Source: Rhizobium aethiopicum (GTDB lineage Bacteria; Pseudomonadota; Alphaproteobacteria; Rhizobiales; Rhizobiaceae). Taken from it: a stretch of 64,000 nt of DNA. Under the pieces are notes generated by a model. That model had not been told where the DNA came from. It ran no database searches and saw nothing but the letters and a program-made list of their open reading frames with translations. Of this stretch, positions 10,501-18,291 are shown piece after piece (the stretch's first letter is position 1; the number at the start of each line of letters is the position of its first letter). The stretch covers positions 186,001-250,000 of the forward strand of contig NZ_JACIFV010000006.1 in NCBI RefSeq assembly GCF_014197535.1. The letters run 5' to 3'. The position numbers and the translations under genes are program-made.

Positions 10501-11049
10501 TTCGGCGACGATGCCGGACTTCCGGGCAAAGGCGATCGTGTCCGATTCCGGTTCCAGAGCGATGTCTGGCGCATGGAACCGATGGGCATACAGAGCCAGG
10601 CACAGGCAGGCCTTCGGCTTTGGGAACGCTATTCGCGGGAGACTATCCCTCCAGCCTTCGGCCTAACCTTCGATCAGGCGACGTGGAACGCCGGTTTCGT
10701 GCCGAAACCGCCTCACATCTTTCTGCTCGTAACCTTGGAGAAGGAGGGGATGATAGACACGCATCGCTATGCTGATCACTTCACCTCAGCCACGGAATTC
10801 TCTTGGCAAAGTCAAAACAGGACCAAGCAACACTCGAAGCACGGCGAGATGATCCGCGACCATCAAGCCCTGGGTTTTCACATCCACTTGCTGGTCCGCA
10901 AGACGAAGAAGATCGGCCCAAAGCCGGCACCGTTCATCTATTGTGGCGAAGTGGATTTCGACACGTGGACAGGCGACATGCCGATTACCGTGACATGGCG
11001 ACTGCGGCAGGCGGTCCCAACAATGCTTCTGTCACAACTGAAGAGATAA
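7531..11049 (+). CDS. HIT - phospholipase D - SF2 helicase - DUF3427 fusion protein
   Basis: A roughly 1170-aa multidomain protein. The start begins MIQCPFC, as HIT proteins do, and is followed by HFHLHVIP (about 93-100), the HxHxHxx nucleotide-hydrolase triad. Next comes a PLD-type nuclease half-domain with FHLKTYIF and GSSNLSEAAL (about 226-253). An SF2 helicase core follows: ATGLGKS, DEFHH, LTATPER and QQLGRGLRKS. The last part matches the DUF3427 tail, with WERYSRETIPPAFG and FSWQSQNRTKQHSKHG. Helicase plus PLD nuclease suggests a DNA-processing restriction or defence enzyme; the HIT domain would act on a nucleotide or nucleotidyl adduct. The GTG at 7474 would add 19 residues. It stands alone, followed by 265 bp with no gene. 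Confidence 0.88.
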   Translation: MIQCPFCTAELSRIAFMDDQVVALWDSFPVSPGHLLIVPRRHAATWDDLSADEKQAIWRNIDRAKSDIERKHKPDGYNVGFNLAEAAGQTVFHFHLHVIPRYLGDIDDPRGGVRHVIPNKANYLAQEVSGTEEVKRLVTGGSDHLLPHLIMHMDQANACDIAVAFLLDSGARLIVEHLKDFLARGGRARILVGDYMDVTEPIALRRLADLGGDLMLRVFEATAQGFHLKTYIFRSDKEGVAFVGSSNLSEAALTTSIEWNYKVISSHDRTAFPEISKGFDDLFNSYSAVSVTPEWIDRYENRRSPLGFKEAGMAYEPPLPPPEPHAIQRQALAALEQTRQDGYTAGLVVLATGLGKSWLAAFDGDRFEYRRILFVAHREEILNQAIETFRRVRPTARIGRLSGDHKDTDSDLLFASVQTLGKPNQIRQFRPNTFDYIVIDEFHHAAAGTYRRIIDYFEPKFLLGLTATPERGDGADLLGLCQENLVFQAGIHLGIEGGHLCPFHYFGVPDTVDYRNIPWRSAQFDLTELTAAVATEARARNALEQYRLRGGTKCIGFCCSQTHADFMADFFNRHGVSAVAVHAGINSAPRATSLQRLEAGELEVVFSVDMFNEGVDVPSIDSVLMLRPTESTIIWLQQLGRGLRKSANKNRLVVIDYIGNHRIFLTKLRAIASIANVDASSGGHVREFLERLQGDQIALPTGCEVTYDLEAIEILRMLVKPASTENALEDFYRDFLERHGVRPTASEVFHSGNNPRSSSERSWLGFVERMRGLSDLERSIWLNHRDFFLEMEKTELTRSYKLMTLLALFDEETVRDSCAVDEIVERVAQLASRVHKLQQDFSVDLADRKALKSLLLKFPIDVLTKLRDSEGAPFFTLTENQFGLVKATGDRETFSQILREILDWRLAQYLTRSGVSNELADAVCRVARNTSGQPILFLPTPSGAAQLPEGPLGVFVDDQPMEATVAKIAINVVRRAGDPSNRLPTILRGWFGDDAGLPGKGDRVRFRFQSDVWRMEPMGIQSQAQAGLRLWERYSRETIPPAFGLTFDQATWNAGFVPKPPHIFLLVTLEKEGMIDTHRYADHFTSATEFSWQSQNRTKQHSKHGEMIRDHQALGFHIHLLVRKTKKIGPKPAPFIYCGEVDFDTWTGDMPITVTWRLRQAVPTMLLSQLKR

Positions 11050-11314
11050 ACTGTTGACGCTTTCAACTGCGTCACAACGCTGATAGGTCGATAAGCGGGG
11101 GCTGTGTGTGTCAACTTGCCGAGATGCCGCGGCGGCTAAGCGCCTCCACGTCGGTCGTCCAGGGCGATCAGATACCTGAAAGCACACTTTTGGTGCTCTG
11201 TGCTACCATGGGCGCGACAAGTCCCGCGATTTTACAAGCCACCAACCTAGGCGGTATTGACTCTAAAGAACAAATCGCCTCACGTCGGAAATCTCGCTTT
11301 ACTCCTTCAGATGT

Positions 11315-12085
11315 ATGCCGATGACAAACCCACATCTAACTGTGTTCGTGGAAGGCCATGCGGACAGTTCAATGGTCCTAACGTTGGTCAACGCCTTGGG
11401 ACTGCATGAGAAAGCTCATGTAAATGTTCGATTGATGGGTAATAAGCGGAATATCGCAGCTCATGTCCGCCAGTTAAGTAATGACCATTCAAATAAGTTT
11501 GCTGCTCTCGTGGACGCCGACGAGGCGAGCGTCGCAGATTCAAGGGAGTTGGCACGTCAGCAATTGGGGCATCCATCAATTGATGTATTTTGTGCGGTCC
11601 CGACAATCGAAGCATGGATATTTGCCGATCCGGAATTTGCGAAGAGCGCGGCACGTAGTCCCCATGCGAAAGAAATGATTGATCGCGCACCGTTACCGGA
11701 AACAATCCCATACCCAAAGCAGTTCGCGATGAACGTATTTGGATCAGCAAGTAGGTACCCAAACGCTGGGAATTTCGATGTGAATCTAGCTGCTGCGCGC
11801 TCTCCTTCGTTGCGGGCTTTTGTTGAGGGAATCGGCACATTGATAGGTGCTGAAGTTGACTTCAAGTTGCCGGTTGGCAAACTCTCAGATACCCGTGATG
11901 TAGTCTCTACACTGTTGCGAGAACTACCTGAAACGAAGGTCGTTTGGAAAACGATGACAGGTGCACGGATTAGCGCAGGCGAGTTGGCTAGAGCAATTGC
12001 GGAGGGAACGCCGCTCGGAAATCAATACGCGACGGAGCTATTGAGGGTTGCCCGCGATCTAATCGCACGGCAAGCTAATAAATGA
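11315..12085 (+). CDS. TOPRIM-like protein, first gene of a two-gene module
   Basis: The protein (256 aa) is not a family I can name. It starts with a beta strand ending in VEGHAD (12-17), then ALVDADE (65-70), then CAVPTIEAWIFAD (93-105). The Glu of VEG and the two Asp of DxD are the acidic set of TOPRIM domains, and the PxIEAWxxAD segment resembles DUF4276-type TOPRIM proteins. A metal-dependent nuclease or nucleotide-binding role follows by analogy. Its stop overlaps the next start as ATGA, so the two are translationally coupled. Codon use is more AT-rich than in the flanking core genes, which suggests transfer. MPM offers an alternative start two codons later. Confidence 0.72.
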   Translation: MPMTNPHLTVFVEGHADSSMVLTLVNALGLHEKAHVNVRLMGNKRNIAAHVRQLSNDHSNKFAALVDADEASVADSRELARQQLGHPSIDVFCAVPTIEAWIFADPEFAKSAARSPHAKEMIDRAPLPETIPYPKQFAMNVFGSASRYPNAGNFDVNLAAARSPSLRAFVEGIGTLIGAEVDFKLPVGKLSDTRDVVSTLLRELPETKVVWKTMTGARISAGELARAIAEGTPLGNQYATELLRVARDLIARQANK

Positions 12086-12729
12086 CGATTTTTTTTGTTT
12101 CCTCGACGGACCCTGCAACGCAGGCTAATCACGCTATTGCATTACAAATGCTAGAGCAGAATGACGTCACCCTCTTTGCGGCCGATGCGACTCGCGCACG
12201 TTTACACTCGGAGTTCCAAGCCGCTCCGGAAGATAACCTCGTCTTTGCGATGAGTCACGGTTCACCAAATGCGCTTTGGGATTCAAACGGAGAAGAAGCG
12301 TTATCTGCTGACGACGCGGCTAATCTGCAGGGATACAATATCTTCTGCTGGGCGTGCCACACAGCTAAAGAGCTAGGACAATCCTTTGCTGCGTACGGTT
12401 CCACATGGTGGGGATATGACTGCGCGATAACTGCTCCTGATCCGCGCCCGCCGTATTCGACCGTTTTCCGGGATATACTGCTCAATTTGAAGCAAAGTTT
12501 CCCCGCCGGCGTAGATGCTGCTTCAGTCGCCGCTGTCTTCGCGACCACAAGAGCCGCGTGCGTCGACGCAGAAACACGATTGGAGGAAATCGGAGCGTCT
12601 GACGATGATGACGCGATGTCTATTTATTCATGTTGTAACCAGATCTGGCAGCATCTTTGCGTTTGGTTGGCGGGGCAAGGCCAGCCGATTTTCCACCCAG
12701 ACGCTCCAAGTTCTTCAATCTTCGGGTAG
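12082..12729 (+). CDS. Caspase/CHAT-like cysteine protease candidate, second gene of the module
   Basis: A 215-aa soluble protein. A hydrophobic strand runs into His59-Gly60 (VFAMSHG), and a second runs into Ala91-Cys92 (YNIFCWACHTA), followed by LGQSFAAYGSTWWGYD. A block-HG and block-AC arrangement with a Gly-rich strand after the Cys is the clan CD protease signature (caspases, gingipains, CHAT). The spacing of 33 residues is short but workable. The C-terminal third is acidic (SDDDDAMS) with a Cys pair. The start overlaps the stop of the TOPRIM-like gene by four bases. I infer a protease effector controlled by its partner; the substrate is unknown. Confidence 0.68.
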   Translation: MTIFFVSSTDPATQANHAIALQMLEQNDVTLFAADATRARLHSEFQAAPEDNLVFAMSHGSPNALWDSNGEEALSADDAANLQGYNIFCWACHTAKELGQSFAAYGSTWWGYDCAITAPDPRPPYSTVFRDILLNLKQSFPAGVDAASVAAVFATTRAACVDAETRLEEIGASDDDDAMSIYSCCNQIWQHLCVWLAGQGQPIFHPDAPSSSIFG

Positions 12730-12897
12730 TTCTTAACGTACTTTTTCTGGTACAAGAGCATTCCGCATATGTTTTGCTCCGACTGCTTTGGATCGATCCT
12801 CGACCTTGCTGTGAGTACTTCGATCTCGGCCTCCTTGTATGCTACCCTGGGAACGAAAAGGTCTGCTCTCCGCTCGAAATAGCATTGTAGACTAGTC

Positions 12898-13215
12898 GAT
12901 GTCCGCTACTGGCCAACTACACCACCGTATTAAATTCCGCCGCCGGCACCGCATCCTTCAGCGCCCAGGGATACGCATGCTGGGGGTCATCCAACACCGC
13001 CCGAGCCGGCCCGCGCTCGACGATCTCTCCCTATCGCATGAGGATGTTGTCGCTGACGTAATAGGCGGTCGCCCAGATCATGCGTGATGTAGATAATCGA
13101 AACGCCGAGTTCGTTTCTCAGCCAGCCGAAGAGGTTGACGATCGCCATTCGCAGCGATGCGTCGACCATCGAGCCGGTTCGTCGGCCACCAGCAGCCGAC
13201 TCAGGGATCAGCGCG
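12898..13215 (-). pseudogene. Degenerate second copy of the 3' end of the oppF-type gene
   Basis: This segment is colinear, in the same orientation, with about 15620-15935. Both carry the TAG stop region, the [23 protein letters not shown] coding stretch, and the [12 protein letters not shown] motif. The copy has substitutions and small indels that break the frame after THDL. Homology ends abruptly at GATCAGCGCG (13206-13215), where recombinase-like sequence begins. It is a non-functional duplicate left by an insertion or recombination event at the 3' end of the transporter gene. Confidence 0.8.
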
Positions 13216-13400
13216 AGGATTGCGGCACTCACTCGCTCCGGCGCACGAGGCCGCGAATGATCTACAAAGCGGCGGGGAATCTTCGTGCCATCCAAATCCT
13301 GCTAGGTCACACCAAGATCGAGAATGGAGGCAGGTATTTTGGATTCGGACATCGAGGATGCGCTGGAACTGGCGGAGCCGTGCGCGCCGCGACACACGCG
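13216..13400 (+). pseudogene. Tyrosine recombinase (integrase) C-terminal remnant
   Basis: Translating from about 13216 gives [31 protein letters not shown] and RYFG, the box II region of tyrosine recombinases (HxLRRT, LLGHxxIxxTxRY). Past about 13335 the reading moves to another frame, where IEDALELAEPC matches the usual end of this integrase subfamily. There is no N-terminal catalytic domain, and the Tyr region is frameshifted. It is therefore a dead fragment of the enzyme that probably moved this island. Confidence 0.75.
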
Positions 13401-13624
13401 CGTTCCTCGCATGCGCAAATGGCGGAACAGCTATGCGCCTCGATAGGCCGCTATTCGTAGGTGCTAACGCTGTCCCCGACAGCCGCCATACGGTGAGGTT
13501 CTACAACCGAACCAAGATCACCGGGTGGGTGATCGTCGGCATACATCACTCACCCACCTCAACCGCAGCTTGAGCAAAAGGTCGGCCCTCGGTATGCTAC
13601 TCCGGTAAAGGGTATAGGTAAGGC
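13401..13624. other. Region between integrase remnant and OLD gene
   Basis: 224 bp with no supportable gene. It holds a short repeated phrase (ACTCACCCACCTCAAC) near 13550 and presumably the promoter of the OLD-type gene, whose ATG is at 13625 after GGTATAGGTAAGGC. Confidence 0.35.
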
Positions 13625-15478
13625 ATGCGAATCGATTACCTTCAAATATCAAATGTTCTCAGCTTTCCCTATCGCGCCGATGTGAGTCAGGCCGATAAAT
13701 TAGAATTCGACGATGGTCTAAATATTATTATCGGCGAGAATGGCTCCGGAAAATCGACAGCCCTCGAAGTTGTTAACTTCCTCTTCCGAAGGGTCATATA
13801 TCGCCAGTTCAGCTTCAATCGTGAGCTGTTTGGGCGCCGCTTAACCCTTGTAATGAATGATAGGCAGCAGGTTCTGCAGCCAGCCAATCACACCGATATC
13901 AATGGTTTCCGGCTGGACGCTAACTGGGATAGCGAAGATCAAGAGCAGCGTATTCGTATAGCAGTGCGACTCGACGACATCGACCGGCAGAACATTCGCA
14001 ATATCAGGGCTCACCTTGCGGAGCTTACCGAAACGCTAGGATCATACTCTACTTATAAGGTTATTAACGCCGCTGGCGAAGAGCGCGACACGTACGTTAT
14101 TGACGTGATATTGAACCGTGCGGCGAATAATTTCTCGGTTCAGCTGCAGGGTGGAGAACATGACTTTGGCTTCACTTATCTAACTGACTATCACTTTTTC
14201 AGAGAAGCCATTTCTCTTCAAAATGCCCTCATGGGCGGTGAGCCGATCCCGCCGCTCTATGAGAGCTTCACGCTTATCAGTAGCTATCGCAACTACCACG
14301 CGTTTCAGCCTTCAATTTCCCTCAGTAGCGCCTCCGCGTCGCAGCAAATTCAGGACATACGGAATCAAGATTTCAATCGTAGCCTCAATGCCACCGACCG
14401 CCATGAACCCCCTGTGTTCGCGCTCGTGCGGCTGCAGGTTGCTGAGCGCCATTTCCACCTCATTTCACAAGCAAAAGACCTAGCGCAGTGTGAGCAAGAA
14501 GCGAACGATCTACCCTTTGTGAGGTCGGTCAATGAGCGACTGCGCGTGGTAAATCTGCGATGTCAAATAAAGCTTCTGGACCAGCGGACATGGCAGTACA
14601 GCTTTGAATTCTACGACACCCGTCGCAACAAGCCTATCGGCGACATCAACAGCCTGAGCGCGGGTCAAAAAGCGATTATTCACCTAGTGCTTGAGGCCTA
14701 TGGGAGGGGTGAGCTGAAGGGTGGCGTCGTTATCATTGATGAACCTGAAATTCATTTGCATTATCAGTTTCAGCACGAGTATCTGCAGGTACTCCGGGAG
14801 CTGAACCGGACGCAGAACTGTCAATATATTCTCGTTACCCATTCGGAATCGCTCATCAACTCGAGCACCATAAATTCCGTACGCCGGTTTGCGCTTAATG
14901 CGAACGGTCAAACATCAATCTTCTCGCCAACACTTTCCGCAGATGAGAAAAGCCTCATACGCATTCTCGACAACTCCCGATCCACCTATGCCTTTTTCTC
15001 GAAAAAAGTGGTTCTGGTGGAAGGCGACACCGACCGCTATTTCTTCAGGGCGCTGCTCCAGGAGCGGTACCGTCTGCTCGAACAAGAAATCGCGGTTCTC
15101 CATGTCGGCGGAAAGAGAGAACTGCCGAAGTGGTACAGCCTGTTTTCAAGCTTTGGCCTCCGCGTTTATGCAATCTCAGACTTCGATTACATCGTGAATT
15201 TGCATTATCCCGCCGACAACGGTGTTCCCCTCCGAACTGATGAACAAATCGCCGCGTTCAAACGAACACACGTGGATTGGGAACGTCACATAGACGCCTC
15301 GGCAGCAGGCGGCACGTTCGTCCTACGTGAAGGAGATCTCGAAACGTACCTTGGTATTGGGAAGGATCTTAGTCATGTGATCGAATTCTGCCAAAACGGT
15401 CTTCAGGTATTTTTGTCAGACGACACTTCCGGCAAGAGCCGCGAAATACGGTCGATCATCGATGCCATCGTAAACTAA
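13625..15478 (+). CDS. OLD-family ATPase-TOPRIM endonuclease
   Basis: The protein (617 aa) combines an ABC/SMC-like ATPase with a C-terminal TOPRIM nuclease, as in the phage P2 Old protein and GajA. Walker A is GENGSGKS (37-44), the signature-like LSAGQK is at 344-349, Walker B is VVIIDEPE (about 368-375), and the H-loop is THSE (405-408). TOPRIM acidic residues are E466 in LVEGDTD, D519/D521 in SDFDY, and E569 in REGDLE. Stand-alone class 1 OLD proteins are nickases or nucleases; many act against phage. No UvrD/GajB-like partner follows, so this is not a Gabija pair. Its lower GC than the core genes agrees with acquisition. Confidence 0.88.
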   Translation: MRIDYLQISNVLSFPYRADVSQADKLEFDDGLNIIIGENGSGKSTALEVVNFLFRRVIYRQFSFNRELFGRRLTLVMNDRQQVLQPANHTDINGFRLDANWDSEDQEQRIRIAVRLDDIDRQNIRNIRAHLAELTETLGSYSTYKVINAAGEERDTYVIDVILNRAANNFSVQLQGGEHDFGFTYLTDYHFFREAISLQNALMGGEPIPPLYESFTLISSYRNYHAFQPSISLSSASASQQIQDIRNQDFNRSLNATDRHEPPVFALVRLQVAERHFHLISQAKDLAQCEQEANDLPFVRSVNERLRVVNLRCQIKLLDQRTWQYSFEFYDTRRNKPIGDINSLSAGQKAIIHLVLEAYGRGELKGGVVIIDEPEIHLHYQFQHEYLQVLRELNRTQNCQYILVTHSESLINSSTINSVRRFALNANGQTSIFSPTLSADEKSLIRILDNSRSTYAFFSKKVVLVEGDTDRYFFRALLQERYRLLEQEIAVLHVGGKRELPKWYSLFSSFGLRVYAISDFDYIVNLHYPADNGVPLRTDEQIAAFKRTHVDWERHIDASAAGGTFVLREGDLETYLGIGKDLSHVIEFCQNGLQVFLSDDTSGKSREIRSIIDAIVN

Positions 15479-15633
15479 TGGTTCTGCAATGACGCCGAGG
15501 CGCTACTAGGAAGCAACGCGGCAACTTGCGCTCCGACGTTAGCTTCGCCCGCTGCTGAGCCCGAAAGCTGAAATGCTGCTTACGGCCCCAAATAAGTCAT
15601 TCCAGCCAAGGCGGTGTCAGCGCTAATAGCGAA

Positions 15634-16443
15634 CTACCCCACCTCACCAAACTCCGCCGCCAACACCGCATCCTTCAGCGCCCGCGAATACGCATGCTGC
15701 GGATCATCCAGCACCGCCCGCGCTCGCCCGCGCTCAACAATCTCGCCCTTGCGCATGATGATAATATTGTCGCTGACATAATAAGCCGTCGCCAGATCAT
15801 GGGTGATGTAGATGATCGAAAGCCCCAGCTCGTTCTTCAGCCGGCCGAAGAGGTTGACGATCGCCATGCGCAGCGACGCGTCGACCATCGAGACCGGTTC
15901 GTCGGCCACCAGCAGGCGCGGCTCAGGGATCAGCGCGCGGGCGATGGCGACGCGTTGCAGCTGGCCGCCGGAGAGTTCGTGGGGGAAGCGGCCCTTTACC
16001 TCTTCCAGCGTCAGGCCGACATGGTGGAGGGCGGTGTCGGCCATCTTCTCCACCTCCCGCCGGTTCGGCCGCTTGCCGGAGGTGGAGAAGTTGCTGGCGG
16101 TCTCGAAGAGGTAGCGGTCGACCCGCTTCAGCGGGTTGAAGGCTTCGAAGGGGTTCTGCAGCACCGGCTGCACCTCCTTCATGAAGGCGGTGCGTTCGGC
16201 CCTGTTGTGGATCGCCACGGTCTTGCCGGCAAATTGCAGCTCGCCTTCGGTCGGCTCGGCCTGGCCGAGGATCATCGCCGCCACCGTCGATTTGCCCGAG
16301 CCGGATTCGCCGACGATCGAGAGGATCTCCGGCTCGTCGCCGATTTCGAAGCTGACATCCTTGACGGCGGTGATCAGCCGCCGGCCGAGCATGCCGCCCT
16401 GGCGGTAGATTTTCGTCACATGCGAGAGGCTAAGCAGAGTCAA
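15634..16443 (-). CDS. Oligopeptide-type ABC transporter ATP-binding protein (OppF/DppF-like)
   Basis: One of the two ATPases powering the importer of this operon. Walker A is GESGSGKST, the signature LSGGQLQR, Walker B LLVADEPVS, and the H-loop YITHD. I place the start at the TTG overlapping the preceding stop as TTGA, since GGGGGA lies 6 nt upstream and TLLSLSHVTKIY then opens the protein. The GTG at 16470 would add nine residues encoded inside the upstream gene. The 3' end of this gene is duplicated in degraded form at 12898-13215. Substrate is inferred from the linked GH51 enzyme. Confidence 0.9.
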   Translation of the reverse strand: MTLLSLSHVTKIYRQGGMLGRRLITAVKDVSFEIGDEPEILSIVGESGSGKSTVAAMILGQAEPTEGELQFAGKTVAIHNRAERTAFMKEVQPVLQNPFEAFNPLKRVDRYLFETASNFSTSGKRPNRREVEKMADTALHHVGLTLEEVKGRFPHELSGGQLQRVAIARALIPEPRLLVADEPVSMVDASLRMAIVNLFGRLKNELGLSIIYITHDLATAYYVSDNIIIMRKGEIVERGRARAVLDDPQHAYSRALKDAVLAAEFGEVG

Positions 16444-17429
16444 ACCTGATCCCCCGTAACCGCAAAACACGCCACCCGCCGCTCCGGCGCGACGGTGACC
16501 AAGGGCGGAACCTTCTGTGAGCAGATCTCCATGCGCTTCGGGCAGCGCGGGTGAAAGCGGCAGCCCTCCGGCGGCATGGCAAGGTTCGGCGGCCGTCCCT
16601 CCAGCGAGGGCCGGGTGGTGGGGTCGCCGATCTTCGGCAGGCTGCCGACAAGGTGCTGCGTATAGGGGTGGAGCGGCGCGCTGAAGAGTTTCGCCGTCGG
16701 CGCCTCCTCGACCAGCCGGCCGGCATAGACGATGCCGATGCGATCGGAGACCGTCGCATGCACGCCCATATCATGGGTGACGAACAGGAAGGAGGAGCCC
16801 ATCTCGCGCTGGATGTCGCGGATCATCGACAAGACGTCGCGCTGCACGATGACGTCGAGCGCCGTAGTCGGCTCGTCGGCGATGATGAATTCAGGCGTCA
16901 GGATGGTGGCGAGCGCAATGGTCATGCGCTGGCGCATGCCGCCGGAGAGTTCGTGCGGATAGGCGTCGAGCAGCTGCAGATCGAGCTTCAGCCGCTCCAG
17001 ATGGGCGGCGACCTTCTCGAAGAAGACCGGCTTGCTCAGCTTCACGTGGCGGAAGGCGAAATCGGTGAAGGAATGGCGGATCCGGCGCACCGGATTGAGC
17101 ACATTCATCGAGCCCTGCATGATATAGGAGAGATGCTTCCAGCGCAGCGCCATGCGCTCCTCCGGCGTCATCGCATAGAGATCCTGGGTGCCGCCGCCGA
17201 AATGGAATTTGACGCTGCCGGAAACGACCCGGAGCGGCGGCCGGATGGCGCCGGCAATGGTCTTGATCAGCGTCGTCTTGCCGCTGCTCGATTCGCCGGC
17301 GACGCCATAGACCTCGCCGCGGCGGATCGTCAGGCTGATGTCGTCGACGGCGCGCACCTCGCGATCGACGCCATAGAGGAAGGCGCGGTAATAGGCTTTC
17401 AAGTTGTCGATTTCGACCAGATTCTCCAT
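16440..17429 (-). CDS. Oligopeptide-type ABC transporter ATP-binding protein (OppD/DppD-like)
   Basis: A 329-aa ATPase with Walker A GESSSGKTT, where Ser replaces the usual Gly, signature LSGGMRQR, Walker B FIIADEPTT and H-loop FVTHD. The C-terminal extension has CRFHPRCPKRMEIC, the Cys-rich oligopeptide-binding tail typical of OppD/DppD. It is cytosolic and pairs with the OppF-like subunit, whose start overlaps its stop. The ATG lies one base from the permease stop, so the five transporter genes form one transcription unit. Confidence 0.92.
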   Translation of the reverse strand: MENLVEIDNLKAYYRAFLYGVDREVRAVDDISLTIRRGEVYGVAGESSSGKTTLIKTIAGAIRPPLRVVSGSVKFHFGGGTQDLYAMTPEERMALRWKHLSYIMQGSMNVLNPVRRIRHSFTDFAFRHVKLSKPVFFEKVAAHLERLKLDLQLLDAYPHELSGGMRQRMTIALATILTPEFIIADEPTTALDVIVQRDVLSMIRDIQREMGSSFLFVTHDMGVHATVSDRIGIVYAGRLVEEAPTAKLFSAPLHPYTQHLVGSLPKIGDPTTRPSLEGRPPNLAMPPEGCRFHPRCPKRMEICSQKVPPLVTVAPERRVACFAVTGDQV

Positions 17430-17430
17430 G

Positions 17431-18288
17431 CTAACTTCCCATCCGGTTCAGCCGGCTGCGCGGATCATTGTATTCGTTCATCGACATGGAGAGCAGGAAC
17501 AGCGCCAGGAAGAGAATGACGATGACGGCGACGGGGGCGGCCACCCACCACCAGATGCCCGAAATCAGCGCCGAATGCGCATTGGCCCAGTAGATCATCA
17601 TGCCCATGGTCGGCGTCTCGATATCGGTGAAACCGAGCACCGAAAGGGTGATCTCCATGCCGATCGACCAGATCATGTTGTTCATCGTCGTGGCAAAGAC
17701 GATCGGCAGCACATAGGGCAGGTGCTCCTCGACCAGGATCTTGCGCATCGTCATGCCGGAATAGACGCTCTGGGTGGTGAACGGCCGGCTCTTCAGGCCG
17801 AGCGCCACCGAGCGGATCAGCCGCGCATCATAGGACCAGCCGAGCGAGGCCATGATGACGATCAGCGCCACCCAGGTCATGTTGTCCTTCAGCACGAAGT
17901 AGAAGAGGATCAGCAGCGGAAATTGCGGGATGACCATGACGCTGTCGTTGATCGCCATCAGCACCCGGTCGACCGCGCCGCCGGCATAACCGGCGACCAG
18001 GCCGACCACGAGCGAGATGATGCGCGAGAGAAAGGCGACGCCGATGCCGAAATAGAGCGTGTTGCGAAGGCCGATCGTCAGCTGCCAGAACACGTCCTGG
18101 CCGCGCGAGGTCGTGCCCAGCCAATATTCGCCGTCCGGCGGCATGTCGGGGGGCAAGAGATAGATGTCGGTGGCGCCATAGGGCGAGAAATAGGACAGGA
18201 TCACCAGGCCAACGATGACGGCGAAGAGCAGCAGGCCGCAGAGGAATTCCATGTTCTGGCGGGCGAGGTCGCGGATGATGGTAAACAT
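17431..18288 (-). CDS. ABC transporter permease (OppC/DppC-like)
   Basis: A 285-aa inner-membrane protein with an N-terminal segment, a periplasmic loop and about five further helices. The coupling motif near 190-210 reads EEHLPYVLPIVFATTMNNMIWSIGMEITLSVLGF, matching the EAA loop of the dipeptide-type permease family. It partners with the OppB-like permease four bases upstream and the two ATPases downstream. It is tightly packed in the operon and probably translationally coupled. Confidence 0.92.
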   Translation of the reverse strand: MFTIIRDLARQNMEFLCGLLLFAVIVGLVILSYFSPYGATDIYLLPPDMPPDGEYWLGTTSRGQDVFWQLTIGLRNTLYFGIGVAFLSRIISLVVGLVAGYAGGAVDRVLMAINDSVMVIPQFPLLILFYFVLKDNMTWVALIVIMASLGWSYDARLIRSVALGLKSRPFTTQSVYSGMTMRKILVEEHLPYVLPIVFATTMNNMIWSIGMEITLSVLGFTDIETPTMGMMIYWANAHSALISGIWWWVAAPVAVIVILFLALFLLSMSMNEYNDPRSRLNRMGS

Positions 18289-18291
18289 GGC

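Noticed and set aside
11106-11324. 72-codon frame before the TOPRIM-like gene
   Set aside because: No ribosome site, mixed composition, and overlap with the next gene start.
12630-12895. Minus-strand frame reading YFERRADLFVPRVAYKEAEIEV...LYQKKYVKNYPK
   Set aside because: It looks protein-like, but it has no usable start, overlaps the protease gene antisense, and matches no family I know. It may be a fossil, which I cannot support.
13080-13460. 126-codon frame as an intact integrase
   Set aside because: Only box II is recognisable and the last motif lies in another frame; it begins inside the oppF copy. Treated as a remnant.
13625-15478. Gabija system (GajA)
   Set aside because: The OLD architecture fits GajA, but no UvrD-like GajB follows; the next gene is the transporter operon on the other strand.
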